DNA of 64,000 nucleotides, from positions 9,692,001 through 9,756,000 of the forward strand of contig JAWQUS010000003.1 of NCBI GenBank assembly GCA_036365455.1, written 5' to 3'. Position 1 is the first letter of the stretch, and every line of letters starts with the position of its first letter. This stretch comes from Macrosoma leucophasiata. Lineage: Eukaryota; Arthropoda; Insecta; Lepidoptera; Hedylidae. The position numbers and the translations under genes are program-made. The notes under the pieces were generated by a model. It worked only from the letters and a program-made list of their open reading frames with translations. It was not told where the DNA came from and searched no databases. Shown piece after piece: positions 21,228-31,700 of this stretch.

Positions 21228-21735
21228 CTCGCACATACATACAGACAAACAACAACAGACAAAACAAACACTATATTTGGCTTCGATATCGATAGTAGAT
21301 CAAGCCCCACGTATTCTTTAAAACAAAAAATCAATGTCCAGTTTTGACTTTCCTACGATTTTAAAGATTTACAGCTCTTCCCCCGTAGGAGATAGCGTGA
21401 TAATATGTAGCCTATATGTAGACCGGACATATGTTGATGGCGCCTGTTAGTAATATTTCATGCAAAATTTACTTCAAATTTGGCATGAATATTACTAACA
21501 GGCGCCATTTAGTAGGTACTTTTTTAGTTTAGCCCGGACATACATGCAGACAAACAGACAAAAAATCTGATAACTATATTTTTGGCTTCGATTTCTATTG
21601 TAGATCACGTCCCAAGTATTCTTTTAAAAAATATTTAATGTACAGTTTTCAGTTTCCTACGATTTTATTAAATGTAGAGATTCCCGTGGGAATGAGGGAT
21701 TTTATAAAAGCAGTAAAAAACCCGCAGTAAAAAGT
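21228..21735 (+). repeat. Tandem duplication of a SINE-like unit (about 297 bp)
   Basis: Two head-to-tail units start near 21228 and 21525. Each has GAGTTTAGC/AGTTTAGCCC, CATACA.ACAGACAAAC, TATATTT..GGCTTCGAT, GTAGATCA.G.CCCA.GTA and TTTCCTACGATTTTA, in the same order. The inserted part at the end of the first unit contains the hairpin 21437-21508. The pair has diverged considerably. Confidence 0.7.
21437..21508. repeat. Near-perfect 72-nt hairpin
   Basis: The left arm ATGGCGCCTGTTAGTAATAT extends to 21463, and the right arm returns as its reverse complement with a single bulged T. The AAATTT sequences near the loop could extend the stem. It could be a microRNA-like or MITE-type foldback. 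No A/B boxes or element ends are seen. Confidence 0.7.
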
Positions 21736-21965
21736 AGCCTAAATGTTGGCCAGGCTTAGTATCTATACACCACAAAAAGTTTCATTCGAATCCGTCCAGT
21801 ATCTTCGGAGATTAGCAGGGGACAGGCAAACAGACAGACAATAAAATTAAAAATCATTGAAAAGTGTTCTAATACTATTTTAACATCGCCCCCAATTAGT
21901 TTTTCGTAAATATATACAATGTGCAGACACGCGGGTTTTACTGTTTTATTATATGTATAGATTAT
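21736..21965 (+). repeat. SINE-like repeat tail
   Basis: AAAGTAGCCTAAATGTTGGC, then CGAATCCGTCCAGTATCTTC and CAAACAGACAGACAATAAA form the usual second half of ACTAGC-type lepidopteran repeats. GATTCCCGTGGGAA just before it (about 21680) belongs to the same kind of unit. Confidence 0.6.
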
Positions 21966-23578
21966 TAGGTACAACTAATTCAGCTTTCACATTTAGTTAT
22001 GTAACCCACTTGTATCTAAGTACTTCCTAACTGATATTATAGTCCCTATATCACTAAATAAAAGATGTGGGTATGTATCTCTCTAACTTACATTTATTAT
22101 TAGTCTAGAAATTATGAATATTATAATTATTATACATCAAGCAGCATGTGTGCTTGATACGTTAATAGTAATTGTAGCATACTCGTAAGACAAGTATACT
22201 TCCTCGAAGCCCTGGGGACATTCGCAACGTAACAGACACCGCTTTGTTTGTGCAGACTGTAGACCTATCAACCAAGGGATTTAGTTCCGTCATTCATAGC
22301 TAAAGATGTCATCTTGCTGTTGGTAGAACTCACTTAAAGAACTTGCTTCAAACTGTAATATTTTACATCTTCAACAGCTCAACAGTGTTTGCGTTAACTT
22401 TTCAGCTAATTAGCAAGAACTGTTAAAATTTTTTGAGAACATTTCAGATTTGAGATGAAAAGAGTATTCGTGTTGCGTCGTATTAATTTCTCTTGTAAAT
22501 TTTTGCACTATCTTCGACTTTATTTATTTTTTTTTCAACGCCTAAAAATGTTTGTTCAGTGCTGGGATTACATTGGCTCAATCTAAAATGTTGTTGGTCG
22601 TTTCTACAGTGTACTGTGATATTCTTTCAAAAGTTTTGCAAGCGAATAAATCATGGAAACATTAGATGAACAGCGACCACTGACCTCATCACATCATTCT
22701 GAGTAACCGCAGTTCATACCCACAATCCAGACTATAAAGTTACTAATAGAGTTTGTGTTATGCGTACTATGAGTGATTGTGGGAGTTGAACTCTCAACTC
22801 TCTTGCTCGTAGATTTATCAAGAGCTTAAACCAACAGATGCCGTGTTGATTATTGGCTTGAGGATAATGTAGCAACTCGCTATTGTCCGATGCTCTCGTT
22901 GTTCGGCAAGTTAATGTTGATCTGCCGGCTTGCTTTGATGTGAATTCATGCACTAAGCAAAGGGGAAGAATTATGGGCAAGACCCTTTGCTAACATAGCG
23001 TGGGTGCAATCATTCATGCGGCTGCCTACATAACTCTGTGTACCAAGTTGTGCCACTCAAGAGTGTAATCCTTTATTCACATTAGCTTATGTAACTACTC
23101 TCAACTCTGTTCGTTATGGGATAAGTTTTGTAATCTGAAATCATATGGAGATATATTCTAAATCTGTTAAGTTGAAATGTTGTTTATAATTTGAAGATTG
23201 TTTTCGAGATAGACCACACTTATGTAATGCTCCATGTCAAATCAATAATATGCTCTGATATACTGATATACATACATAGGAAGAGTATCTAGTTAGGTAT
23301 ATATCTGGTTAAAATATTGGTTATCTATTTTATTGAAGTGAAGAATTTGGTCCTATTGTTTCTATTGTTATTAATTTCATTTACCTATAATGTATTTTTT
23401 GAAAATTCGTAAGTATTTTTGCAATTCAAAGAAAGAAATAATATTTATCATACTCAGTGAAATTAAATATGTTTATATCGTTTTACCTCATTTTCCCAAC
23501 AATATTTTGAAAACAAAGAAAAGTAACATTAAACTCTACTTACCTACTTTTAATTTATTGAACACAACAAATTGTTAT
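21966..23578. other. Gene-free stretch; possible tRNA-like scrap at 22750-22870
   Basis: No supported gene. On the minus strand, TTGGTTTAAGCTC followed by AGAGTTCAACTCCC resembles degraded A and B boxes of a tRNA-derived SINE, but the match is weak. Confidence 0.3.
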
Positions 23579-23582
23579 TGCA
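23579..23582. repeat. Target-site duplication TGCA, left
   Basis: The same four bases flank the Gypsy element on the right at 28363-28366. Four- to six-base duplications are usual for Ty3/Gypsy integrases. Confidence 0.8.
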
Positions 23583-24142
23583 TGTAGTATGTGGGGTGGT
23601 GTGTGGTAAGGATTAAATGGTACGTTACCAATGACAAGTCCGCACACACTGTTTCACATTAACTATAATTGTATAAACGTCACAACAGAAGGTACAGTAC
23701 AAGAAGAACAAGGAGAAAGTCACAATAATAATTAACAGTACGTATAGGTCACGGCACAAACACTAAACATAGAAATTACAAGTTCAAATCAAATAACATC
23801 AACAAAATAGCGAGACAAAGAAAACGCGTCAAGTAGGCAAGCACGACTGGCGTTGCAACCGCGACGGTCGGGCGGCGCGAGAATTCGCAGGTAGACCTCA
23901 CGCCCGCGTAGCGCGCGTACCCGCAACCGTTGTGATATTTTGTGTTGTCGCGGCATACTACGGGTTTCACCCGAGTATGCTCGCGACAAATAAATAATTA
24001 CATATTAATATTTGTGTAACTGTATTTGTGTGATATGTAATGTATGAATGTTGTATAGTGTAAGTGAATGTGTAATACTGATAAATACATATGAAATAAA
24101 TAATGTATGTGTAATATATACATAAACATAATATTCCCTACA
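23583..24142 (-). repeat. 3' LTR (left on the map)
   Basis: 560 bp, paired with 27803-28362. It contains a GC-rich middle and a 19-bp stem-loop at 23947-23987. The small open frames inside it are repeated in the other LTR and are not separate genes. Confidence 0.95.
23947..23987 (-). promoter_or_regulatory. Stem-loop within LTR
   Basis: GTCGCGGCATACTACGGGT faces ACCCGAGTATGCTCGCGAC across a TTC loop; each arm carries one bulged A-type base. The same structure is at 28167-28207. In the transcript it could lie in R or U5 and influence packaging, polyadenylation or reverse transcription. That role is inference. Confidence 0.5.
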
Positions 24143-24156
24143 TCACTCCCCTCCAG
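24143..24156 (-). other. Polypurine tract of the Gypsy element
   Basis: Read on the minus strand, CTGGAGGGGAGTGA lies directly before the 3' LTR. This is the expected position and composition for the plus-strand primer. Confidence 0.8.
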
Positions 24157-24165
24157 AGGCCGTGT

Positions 24166-27100
24166 CTACGGACGATAATAATCCGGGAAGCGGACTCGTC
24201 TCCCGGAACGTGTAGCTCGCAGAGGGTTGTCTCCAGGCGGAGGATGGGGAGGATCTGGGGGTTGTGGTTGGGATAATTGGATATGAGATGGGTGGGATTG
24301 GGATGTTTGAAGTTGGGCAGCGTCGTCCGACAGTATGTAGGCTGGCTTAAGGCGGTCTACCGATACCGAGACAACTTTACCCTTGACTCTAATTTTAAAA
24401 ACTTTCCCACCCCTGTTGATCACCTCATGTGGTCCGGTGTACGCAGGTTGTAGCGATACACGTAGCGCGTCTTCCCTTAGGAATACGTGGCTACATGTAT
24501 CGAGATCTTTAAAAATGAAAATGTGCCGTTTGCCAGAATGGTGCTGAGTCGGAACAGGTTTCAACTTCTCAGCGAAAGACCTAATGCGCGCTGAGAAGTC
24601 TGAGATGTCAGTAGTGCAGTAGTCAACTACCGAGGGACCGAAAAATTCGCCAGGTAGGCGAAGCGGTTCACCGTACACCAGTTCGGCAGATGTGGACTGA
24701 AGGTCCTCCTTATAAGCGCTTCTGATACCAAGCAGAACGAGAGGGAGAGACTCAGTCCAATTGACATCTGCGTGACAAACAATAGCTGCCTTCAGCTGTC
24801 GGTGGAAACGCTCGACTAAGCCGTTGCACTGTGGGTGGTAAGCAGTTGTCCTGCGGTGGTCAAATCCAATGGATTTGGACAACTGCTGGAACAAAGCTGA
24901 CTCGAATTGCCTACCACGGTCGGTAACAATGTCAGTAGGGCAACCGAATCGGGCCACCCAACACGATATAAACGCTTTGGCCACGGTTTCCGCGGTGATA
25001 TCAGTGATGGGGACAGCTTCCGGCCATCGCGTGAAGCGATCGACGGCTGTCAAGCAGTACCGATATCCACCGGACGGAGGTAATGGGCCGATCAGGTCTA
25101 AATGGACATGTTTGAAACGCGCCGAAGGTAAAGCGAGCGTGCCCAAGGGCGACGAAACGTGTCGGCTTACCTTCGAGCGCTGGCAGGTCAAACATGCCTT
25201 AGACCATTCTCGGCAGTCCTTCCTCATGGAGGGCCAAACGAAGCGTTGTGCAACGAGCTTAGCACTAGCGTTGGGACCGGGGTGGCTGAGAGAGTGCAAA
25301 CAGCTAAAAATTTGTCGACGTAGACTTAGAGGGACAAAAGGCCTGGCGGTCGGTGTACTGACGTCGCAGTACAATTCAGTACGACTGCCAGGTATTGTCA
25401 TCTTCGCGAGACGAAGAGAAGTCTCTCCGGCCACTAACTTTGCCAGTTCGGGGTCGGAGGTCTGGAACTTGGCGAGGACTTCAATGTCTATAGGCGTCTG
25501 TAGCTCTTCAACGCGAGAAAGGGCGTCAGCCACGACGTTGTCTTTACCCGCGATGTGCCTAATATCAGATGTGAACTGCGAGATGAAGTCCAAGTGTCTA
25601 TACTGACGCGGTGAGCAGTTACGTTTCCGCTCGTGGAAGGCGTAACAGAGCGGTTTGTGGTCAGTATACACAGTAAAGTCGTGAGCCTCTAGCATGTGGC
25701 GAAAGTATCGAATACTCTCGTAGATTGCAAGGAGCTCGCGGTCGTAAGGTGAATATTTCACCTGTGAGGGGCTCAACTTGCGCGAAAAGAATGCTAGAGG
25801 CTGCCAAACACCGTCCTGAAGCTGCTGTAGGACTGCACCTAGCGCTGTGTCTGAGGCGTCAGTGACCAGTCCTAACTTGGCATCAGAACTCGGATGAGCG
25901 AGGAGCGCGGCGTTGCAGAGGCTCTGCTTGCAACAATTAAATGCCTCTAGTGAGTCTCCTTTTATGTCGACCGGGTGGGAAGCTTTGACAGACCCGGTCA
26001 GCAGAGCATTCAGAGGTGCCTGGATTTGTGCGGCTTTTGGGATGAAACGCCGGTAAAAGTTAACCATCCCCAAAAATCGACGTAATTCCCGGACAGTTTT
26101 GGGGAGGGGGAAATCCGAAATGGCCTTGACCTTGCTATCCAGGGGCTTGGTACCATCTTTTGAAATATGGTAACCTAAAAATGTTACCTCAGGAGCCCCG
26201 AAAACGCATTTGGCCGTGTTAACCAGTACGCCGTACTGTTGCATACGGGTGAAGAGCTGGCGCAAATGGTCTTCGTGCTCCTCCTGACTCCTGGAGAACA
26301 CCAGGAAGTCATCCAAGTATGGATAGCAGAAATCAAGACCACGCGTCAATTCATCCACGAACCTCTGAAATGTCTGACCAGCATTCCTTAACCCGAACGT
26401 CATAAAAGGAAATTCGAACAAACCGAATGGTGTGGTGATCGCAGTCTTCGGTATATCCTCATCAGCGACCGGTATCTGGTTGTAGGCCTTAACTAGGTCT
26501 AAAACTGAATAGTGCGTACAACCGGACAAACTGTGAGAGAAGTCATGTATATGACGAATCGGGTATTTGTCTGGTATTGTCCTTGCGTTTAGTAGTCTAT
26601 AATCGCCGCAAGGACGCCAGCCGTTGTCCTTTTTGGACACTAGGTGCAAAGGAGATGTCCATGGGCTATCTGACGGACGAGCTGTGCCATTCGCCAACAT
26701 GGCGTCGAACTCCAGTTTGGCAATTTTAAGCTTGTCTGGAGCCAACCTTCTAGGCGAACACGACACTGGGGGGCCTGGTGTAGTGCGAATGTGGTGTGTA
26801 GTGTTGTGTTTTACGGTACCTGGTACACCGGCGGGGCGTGTGATCTCCGGAAACTCGGCCAGGATACGGTGGTAAACGCTGCTACCGCCAGTCGGTACCT
26901 TCACACTCGACACAATAAAATTAAAATTATCAATACATGCCACAGTGCTGATATTGGTTAGGCTATCGACCAATTTTTGGTTGCTGATGTCGACAATAAG
27001 ACGGTAGTGTGATAAAAAATCAACGCCAATTATGGCTTTCGTGACATCAGCAACAACAAAACGCCAAGGGAAATTACGGCGTAATCCTATATTGAGCGTA

Positions 27101-27762
27101 AGTGAAACATAACCGTAAGTGTCGATAGCCGTACCATTAGCAGCACTGAGCTGAAAAGAAGTTTTATTCCGACGTTCACGTAATGCACTTATGGGGTATA
27201 CACAAATGTCACTTCCAGTGTCAATTAAAAATTGTGTGTTGGTCTCACGGTCCGTTATAAACAGACGACCCGAAGTATTTTGGCCATCATTAGTCGTCAT
27301 CACTGATTGATTTGCCCGTTGCTCGATGTCCTCGGAGTCACTGCTCTTGATGCAGGTATGAGCTCTGCCACCAACTTTGCTCTGGTGGCCGTGGCGTGGC
27401 GGCCGTCCACTGTGTCGTACACTCGTGGTACGATCGCTGTCACTGCACTGGGTCTCTTCATTAAGCCGGGCCATAAGGATGCTGACCTGCTTGGTCAGCT
27501 CGACGATTTGCTGCGTCAACTTGTCAATAGATGGTGACGTTGAAGACGCAGCAACGTTGGGTGTCGGCGCAATGGTGCAGTTGAGCCTATCCAGCTCGGA
27601 TGGAACGTGAGGCCAGACAGGGGGTACCCTGACGTCGCTGGATGTCGGCGGAAAAATCGCCGATACGCCGGCGCCGTGCTGCTCGACGCGTGCCGCCATT
27701 TTGATGGCGCGATGTCGTCGCGTAGGTATGCGCGACTCGTTAATGTCGCTTCCACTATTCAT
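24166..27762 (-). CDS. Gypsy Pol polyprotein with vestigial Gag
   Basis: This 1198-residue polyprotein processes itself, copies the RNA and integrates the DNA. Residues 1-165 are a short leader. It has RVPPVWP (45-51), a heptad stretch at 79-100, and a C-poor region where a zinc knuckle is usual (RAHTC, 133-137). Protease: DTGSD at 181-185. Reverse transcriptase: about 335-530 with YLDD at 482-485. RNase H: D635, E676, D701. Integrase: HHCC zinc finger H823, H827, C857, C860; DDE core D889, D948, E984; and a basic C-terminal part with VDRLKPAY. There is no stop or frameshift. The start ATG lies 40 bases inside the 5' LTR, so no separate gag ORF can exist upstream. Related elements have a Gag of some 200-300 residues between the RVPP(F)WP and heptad segments; here those are joined. 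Confidence 0.93.
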   Translation of the reverse strand: MNSGSDINESRIPTRRHRAIKMAARVEQHGAGVSAIFPPTSSDVRVPPVWPHVPSELDRLNCTIAPTPNVAASSTSPSIDKLTQQIVELTKQVSILMARLNEETQCSDSDRTTSVRHSGRPPRHGHQSKVGGRAHTCIKSSDSEDIEQRANQSVMTTNDGQNTSGRLFITDRETNTQFLIDTGSDICVYPISALRERRNKTSFQLSAANGTAIDTYGYVSLTLNIGLRRNFPWRFVVADVTKAIIGVDFLSHYRLIVDISNQKLVDSLTNISTVACIDNFNFIVSSVKVPTGGSSVYHRILAEFPEITRPAGVPGTVKHNTTHHIRTTPGPPVSCSPRRLAPDKLKIAKLEFDAMLANGTARPSDSPWTSPLHLVSKKDNGWRPCGDYRLLNARTIPDKYPIRHIHDFSHSLSGCTHYSVLDLVKAYNQIPVADEDIPKTAITTPFGLFEFPFMTFGLRNAGQTFQRFVDELTRGLDFCYPYLDDFLVFSRSQEEHEDHLRQLFTRMQQYGVLVNTAKCVFGAPEVTFLGYHISKDGTKPLDSKVKAISDFPLPKTVRELRRFLGMVNFYRRFIPKAAQIQAPLNALLTGSVKASHPVDIKGDSLEAFNCCKQSLCNAALLAHPSSDAKLGLVTDASDTALGAVLQQLQDGVWQPLAFFSRKLSPSQVKYSPYDRELLAIYESIRYFRHMLEAHDFTVYTDHKPLCYAFHERKRNCSPRQYRHLDFISQFTSDIRHIAGKDNVVADALSRVEELQTPIDIEVLAKFQTSDPELAKLVAGETSLRLAKMTIPGSRTELYCDVSTPTARPFVPLSLRRQIFSCLHSLSHPGPNASAKLVAQRFVWPSMRKDCREWSKACLTCQRSKVSRHVSSPLGTLALPSARFKHVHLDLIGPLPPSGGYRYCLTAVDRFTRWPEAVPITDITAETVAKAFISCWVARFGCPTDIVTDRGRQFESALFQQLSKSIGFDHRRTTAYHPQCNGLVERFHRQLKAAIVCHADVNWTESLPLVLLGIRSAYKEDLQSTSAELVYGEPLRLPGEFFGPSVVDYCTTDISDFSARIRSFAEKLKPVPTQHHSGKRHIFIFKDLDTCSHVFLREDALRVSLQPAYTGPHEVINRGGKVFKIRVKGKVVSVSVDRLKPAYILSDDAAQLQTSQSHPSHIQLSQPQPPDPPHPPPGDNPLRATRSGRRVRFPDYYRP

Positions 27763-27779
27763 CTTCCCGTGTAATGTGG

Positions 27780-27802
27780 CGTGAAAAGTTCGGGGTCACC
27801 AA
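27780..27802 (-). other. Candidate primer-binding site of the Gypsy element
   Basis: On the minus strand, TTGGTGACCCCGAACTTTTC directly follows the 5' LTR. A TGG start two bases or fewer after the LTR is typical of a tRNA 3'-end complement. The tRNA is not assigned. Confidence 0.6.
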
Positions 27803-28362
27803 TGTAGTATGTGGGGTGGTGTGTGGTAAGGATTAAATGGTACGTTACCAATGACAAGTCCGCACACACTGTTTCACATTAACTATAATTGTATAAACGT
27901 CACAACAGAAGGTACAGTACAAGAAGAACAAGGAGAAAGTCACAATAATAATTAACAGTACGTATAGGTCACGGCACAAACACTAAACATAGAAATTACA
28001 AGTTCAAATCAAATAACATCAACAAAATAGCGAGACAAAGAAAACGCGTCAAGTAGGCAAGCACGACTGGCGTTGCAACCGCGACGGTCGGGCGGCGCAA
28101 GAATTCGCAGGTAGACCTCACGCCCGCGTAGCGCGCGTACCCGCAACCGTTGTGATATTTTGTGTTGTCGCGGCATACTACGGGTTTCACCCGAGTATGC
28201 TCGCGACAAATAAATAATTACATATTAATATTTGTGTAACTGTATTTGTGTGATATGTAATGTATGAATGTTGTATAGTGTAAGTGAATGTGTAATACTG
28301 ATAAATACATATGAAATAAATAATGTATGTGTAATATATACATAAACATAATATTCCCTACA
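27803..28362 (-). repeat. 5' LTR (right on the map)
   Basis: 560 bp, one substitution from the left LTR. It should hold the promoter of the element, transcribing leftwards. It repeats the stem-loop at 28167-28207. Confidence 0.95.
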
Positions 28363-28417
28363 TGCATAACACTTAGCCCGTTTAGTAACAGTGTTCAGAT
28401 TTAGTTGTACTGTTCAG

Positions 28418-28690
28418 ATATCTATACATCTATTGGAGTGTCTGTTTGTAATATAAAAATAACCGCTTTTTACTAAATGCATATGTACGTATACACGGTA
28501 CATATACCAAAACAACATTTTTTTCAATTTTTGTCTGTCTGACTGTCTGTGTCTGGCGGGGCTAATCTCGGGAACGGCAGGACCGATTTTGACGGGCCTT
28601 TCACTAGCAGATAGCTGATATACTAAGGAGTACTTTTATACCTACTAGCTGCGCCCACGACTTCGTCCGGATAGATACTGAACAATCATA
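28418..28690 (-). repeat. Hairpin-bearing SINE-like repeat (copy 2), main part
   Basis: This is the reverse complement of 4261-4575 in order: TCTATACATCTA, TATACACGGTACATATACCA, a GTCTGTCTGACTGTCTG run, ACCGATTTTGACGGGCC and CTAGCTGCGCCCACGACTTCGTC. It continues after the inserted mariner at 29950. The two copies have diverged moderately. Confidence 0.75.
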
Positions 28691-29949
28691 ATAGGTTGGG
28701 GAAAAAGTTTCTTCGCATTTTTTAAGATAATTCAAAACATTTTTTAATACAGTTTATTTAAATTTAACTAAAGTATGTATGTACCATTTTGTTCGATAAC
28801 CTTTTGCCATCTTGTAGGTAGGGACATAATCCCATTGCTATAAAAATTTTGGGACTTCTCATCAAAATACCGCGACAAGTGGATTTGGCAGTCCTCTCGT
28901 GATGTTAACCTAACATTGCATAAAGAATTCTGAAGAGACCGAAACAGGTGAAAATCTGAAGGTGCAAGGTCAGGACTATACGGCGGATGCATTAACACCT
29001 TCCAGCCAAACTCTCTTAATTTTTGCTGAGTGGCTATAGATGTGTGAGGTCTAGCGTTATCATGATGAAACACCACACCCCTTCTGTTGATCAATTCCGG
29101 CCGCTTTCTCTCAACTTCTTGCTTAAATCTCATCAGTTGTTCGCAGTAGAGTTCAGAATCGATAGACCTGCCTGGTGGTAATAGCTCATAATGAATAATG
29201 CCCTTCCAATCCCACCATCACAACATCACCTTATTGCGAGTTAACCCGGGTTTCGCCACAGTCTGTGAAGCCTGACCGGCCTTTGACCACGACCTTTTTC
29301 GCACGTTCTTGTCGTTCGTGATCCACTTTTCATCACCAGTTATGAGCTTCTTCAAAAATGATTCGGTTTCATTACGTCGTAATAAATAATCACAAATGAG
29401 TACACGGTTCATTAGGTTTCTTTCAGTGAGCTCGTGAGGTACCCAAATATCGAGTTTTTTTTTGTACCCAGCTTTTTTCAAATGCGCCAAAACCGTTTTG
29501 TGATCAATTCTCAGTTCTTCAGCTACGTCGTAACTACTGATGTGTCGATCTTTCTCCACTTTTTCAAAAATGGCATCCATTTTATCCGTAATAGGGCGAC
29601 CAGAGCGAGGTGCATCTGTGACATCAAAATTTCCGGATTGAAAACGCTTAAACCAAATTTGTGCTACTCTCACAGACACTAATTTTTTTTCGCGGCTTGC
29701 GTTGCATTTTTCCTTTTTTGTAGTAAAATTTTAAAATGTATCGAATTTCTTCATTAGATTCACTCATCTTGACAGTACGAAAAACAAATGAAAATCACAA
29801 ATTTGCCTAATTTGAATTTGGAATTATGTTCGTTAAAATTTTAACTTTCAATGATACCAAAACCAGCCGGATACAAATACTACAGCCAAAGAGATTTTAT
29901 TACAAGTTCATACATACTATAATGCGAAAAGACTTTTTCCCCAACCTAA
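28691..29949 (-). mobile_element. Mariner transposon (irritans/mellifera-like), copy 1, defective
   Basis: The 1259-bp element is flanked by TA (28689-28690 and 29950-29951). Its terminal inverted repeats read (T/A)TAGGTTGGGGAAAAAGT and CTTCGCATT on both ends, with a few mismatches. It has inserted into the loop of the hairpin of a SINE-like repeat, so it is younger than that copy. The transposase gene inside is broken. Confidence 0.9.
28768..29767 (-). pseudogene. Mariner transposase, inactivated
   Basis: The reading begins at ATG 29767 (MSESNEEIRYILKFYYKKG). Near 29690 about 25 bases are missing, which shifts the frame. The rest follows from 29679: VRVAQIWFKRFQSGNFDV, then HISSYDVAEELRIDHKTV (helix-turn-helix), WVPHELTE, GDEKW (first catalytic Asp), a TGA stop at about 29218 in the place of Cys-Val before WWDWKG, HHDNARPHTS (second Asp) and YSPDLAPSDFH (third Asp, DD34D type). 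It ends at WQKVIEQNGTYIL, the usual C-terminus. One deletion-frameshift and one nonsense change explain why the gene appears as two open pieces. Confidence 0.88.
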
Positions 29950-29987
29950 TATATTCTGACGCGGGCGAAGTCGCGGGCACAGCTAGT
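29950..29987 (-). repeat. Hairpin-bearing SINE-like repeat (copy 2), remainder
   Basis: GACGCGGGCGAAGTCGCGGG followed by CACAGCTAGT completes the unit interrupted by the mariner. Together with 28418-28690 it restores the same order as copy 1 at 4261. Confidence 0.75.
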
Positions 29988-30272
29988 TGTGAATACATTA
30001 AAAACGTTGTCATTCCATCCACACTCTCGAATGTGTCAGGTAAGGATCACACACGTAGGTAATCCGAATTAGGAGAAGCGACTTAATGACATGTACTCTA
30101 TAAATGGTACGGACTTGGTTTGGTGCGGATCTACCGTATTTGGTACATGGTTAACCAATAATTCATTGCCAAGCTTATCATTGTCAAAAGTTAAACGTGG
30201 CGTGATCTATGGCAGGAGATGTAGGCAAGCCGCCGGCATTACAGCATGTACCTATAATAACATGAACATTGT

Positions 30273-30491
30273 CACAGTACAAATATGAACAGTGTGGAAA
30301 CTACGTACAAAACCTTGAAACGTCACACTCACACAAACATGCGCATCGACGAGGTCTCTCTTCGACGCGGTTCTCGCGGTGCTGCAGTACTGAGTCACTC
30401 GCTACATCGAGCGTCGATGCGTATGTTTGTGTTAGTGTGCCGTTTCGAACGTTTTGTACGTAGTTTCCAGACTGTTCATATTTGTACTGTG
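30273..30491. mobile_element. MITE with about 90-bp terminal inverted repeats
   Basis: The left arm starts CACAGTACAAATATGAACAG and the right arm is its reverse complement with few mismatches (30273-30361 against 30404-30491). ACATTGT occurs directly outside both ends (30266-30272 and 30492-30498), a perfect 7-bp duplication; an eighth base nearly matches. The loop is about 40 bases and GC-rich, with no coding capacity. An hAT-like origin would fit a duplication of 7-8 bp, but the terminal CACAGTA is not the common hAT end, so the superfamily is open. Confidence 0.85.
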
Positions 30492-30611
30492 ACATTGTGC
30501 TATATCATGAAATAATAACATTAATTGTGGACTAATTGCGTCGTGAAATTCGAGAGCGTAGCACCATTGAATTATCTCTCGCTGAGTTGTGGCGCTTTTT
30601 TTGTGAGATAT

Positions 30612-30862
30612 AGGCACCACCGCATTACTTATTATACTTGCCGCTAAATGGTAGTGTTCAGCACTATCGTGTTCCGGTCAGGTCGTAATGCACGGCCCTG
30701 TAATTTCCGGCACAGGGGCATAACACCTTTGGCCTCAGGAGTGGTAACGCATCTGCATTTTGACCTTCGTCTTTGTGTGGGTGTCTAAGCTGCAGTCATC
30801 ACTTAACATCAATGTGAAATTCATGCTTGTTTGCCACTTCCATTAAATAAAATAAAAGATAT
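30612..30862 (+). repeat. SINE-like family, near-complete copy
   Basis: It contains the whole family order: CACCGCATTACTTATTATAC, TTGCCGCTAAATGGTAGTGT, TCAGCACTATCGTGTTCCGG, GGCCCTGTAATTTCCGGCAC, GGCCTCAGGAGTGGTAACGC, TGCAGTCATCACTTAACATC and CTTGTTTGCCACTTCCATTA, then an A-rich end. Copies lie in both orientations across the window (14.2, 17.1, 20.9, 35.1, 41.4, 42.6, 45.1, 46.9, 50.1, 56.9 and 58.4 kb). Confidence 0.8.
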
Positions 30863-31243
30863 TATTACGTATGGTGGAGATCCGGTTCACGTAGGCAGTA
30901 AGTGTCTACGGCGTCTACAAAAGAACATTAGAACATTTCGTACGTAAAGTTTTCGATAAAATAGACTTTTTAAGAGATGATTCAAAGATTTACAATACAA
31001 GTTTATTTAAAACAAAACACAATGTACTATCAAGGAACTGGCTGCTTGACAAGTTTTGTTCTACGACACTTCAAATACAACACTTCTCATTTAATAACAA
31101 ACTGTTAAGTAATTCTTCCCTCATCTTATCCTGCACAAACTCATAGCTTATCCACATACCTAAACAACTAACACAAGAGAGAGAGTTGCATTGATTATAA
31201 TATACAAAAGTGTTTTGTGACTTAGCTGTATGCTATATAATTA
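30863..31243. other. Gene-free stretch
   Basis: AT-rich and without recognised features. Confidence 0.45.
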
Positions 31244-31440
31244 ACTAGCAGCCCGCCCCGGCTTCGCGCGGTTGCAATTTTTATCCAAGCGTAATGTTAT
31301 ATAGCCTAGCCTAAAGCCTTCCTCGATAAATGGGCTATCTAACACTGAAAGAATTTTTCAAATCGGATCCGTAGTTCCTGAGATTAGCGCGTTCAAGCAA
31401 ACAAGCAAACAAACTTTTGAGCTTTATAATATTAGTATAG
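31244..31440 (+). repeat. SINE-like repeat (ACTAGCAGCCCGCCCCG type)
   Basis: The unit is complete: ACTAGCAGCCCGCCCCGGCT head, TATAGCCTAGCC, AAATCGGATCCGTAGTTCCT, CAAACAAGCAAACAAACTTT and the terminal TATAATATTAGTATAG. Non-coding, about 200 bp. Confidence 0.75.
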
Positions 31441-31599
31441 AAAGTATAGATATAATTATATTTATATTATCAGGCATACGTGGAATGCTGTATATTATAT
31501 TCTATTATTATCATACCGTCTTGTCCACGTCTATCTATGACAATTATCACTAACTTCGATAATAATCATGATAAAATATCAAGTTTCGGGCGAGGTAGA

Positions 31600-31700
31600 G
31601 AGCAGCACCCGTCCCCAGGTCTGGGTGGGTGCGTGCATGGAAGGGTGCGTGGCGGGCTGTCGGCGCCGTCGGGTCTGGCGCCGACTACGGCTATCTATTT
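31600..31700. other. GC-rich island with a 9-bp inverted repeat
   Basis: A sharply GC-rich patch contains GTCGGCGCC, nine bases, and its reverse complement GGCGCCGAC at 31659-31685. It could be a promoter, an untranslated exon or an old GC-rich insertion. No splice sites or frame support a coding exon. Confidence 0.3.

Larger units (their letters stand above)
23583..28362 (-). mobile_element. Young Ty3/Gypsy LTR retrotransposon, Gag-deficient
   Basis: This 4780-bp element on the minus strand has two 560-bp LTRs (TGTAG...CTACA ends) that differ at one base only (23879 G against 28099 A). TGCA is duplicated on each side. It carries a primer-binding-site candidate, a purine tract and one long ORF. 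The near-identity of the LTRs means a recent insertion. Pol looks intact, but the capsid-like Gag part is almost absent (see the CDS). It may therefore depend on Gag made by full-length relatives. Confidence 0.95.

Noticed and set aside
23776..23989. Two 60-residue frames in the LTR
   Set aside because: Repeated exactly in the other LTR; they belong to LTR sequence and are not genes.
24869..25606. 245-codon + strand frame
   Set aside because: Antisense shadow of Gypsy pol.
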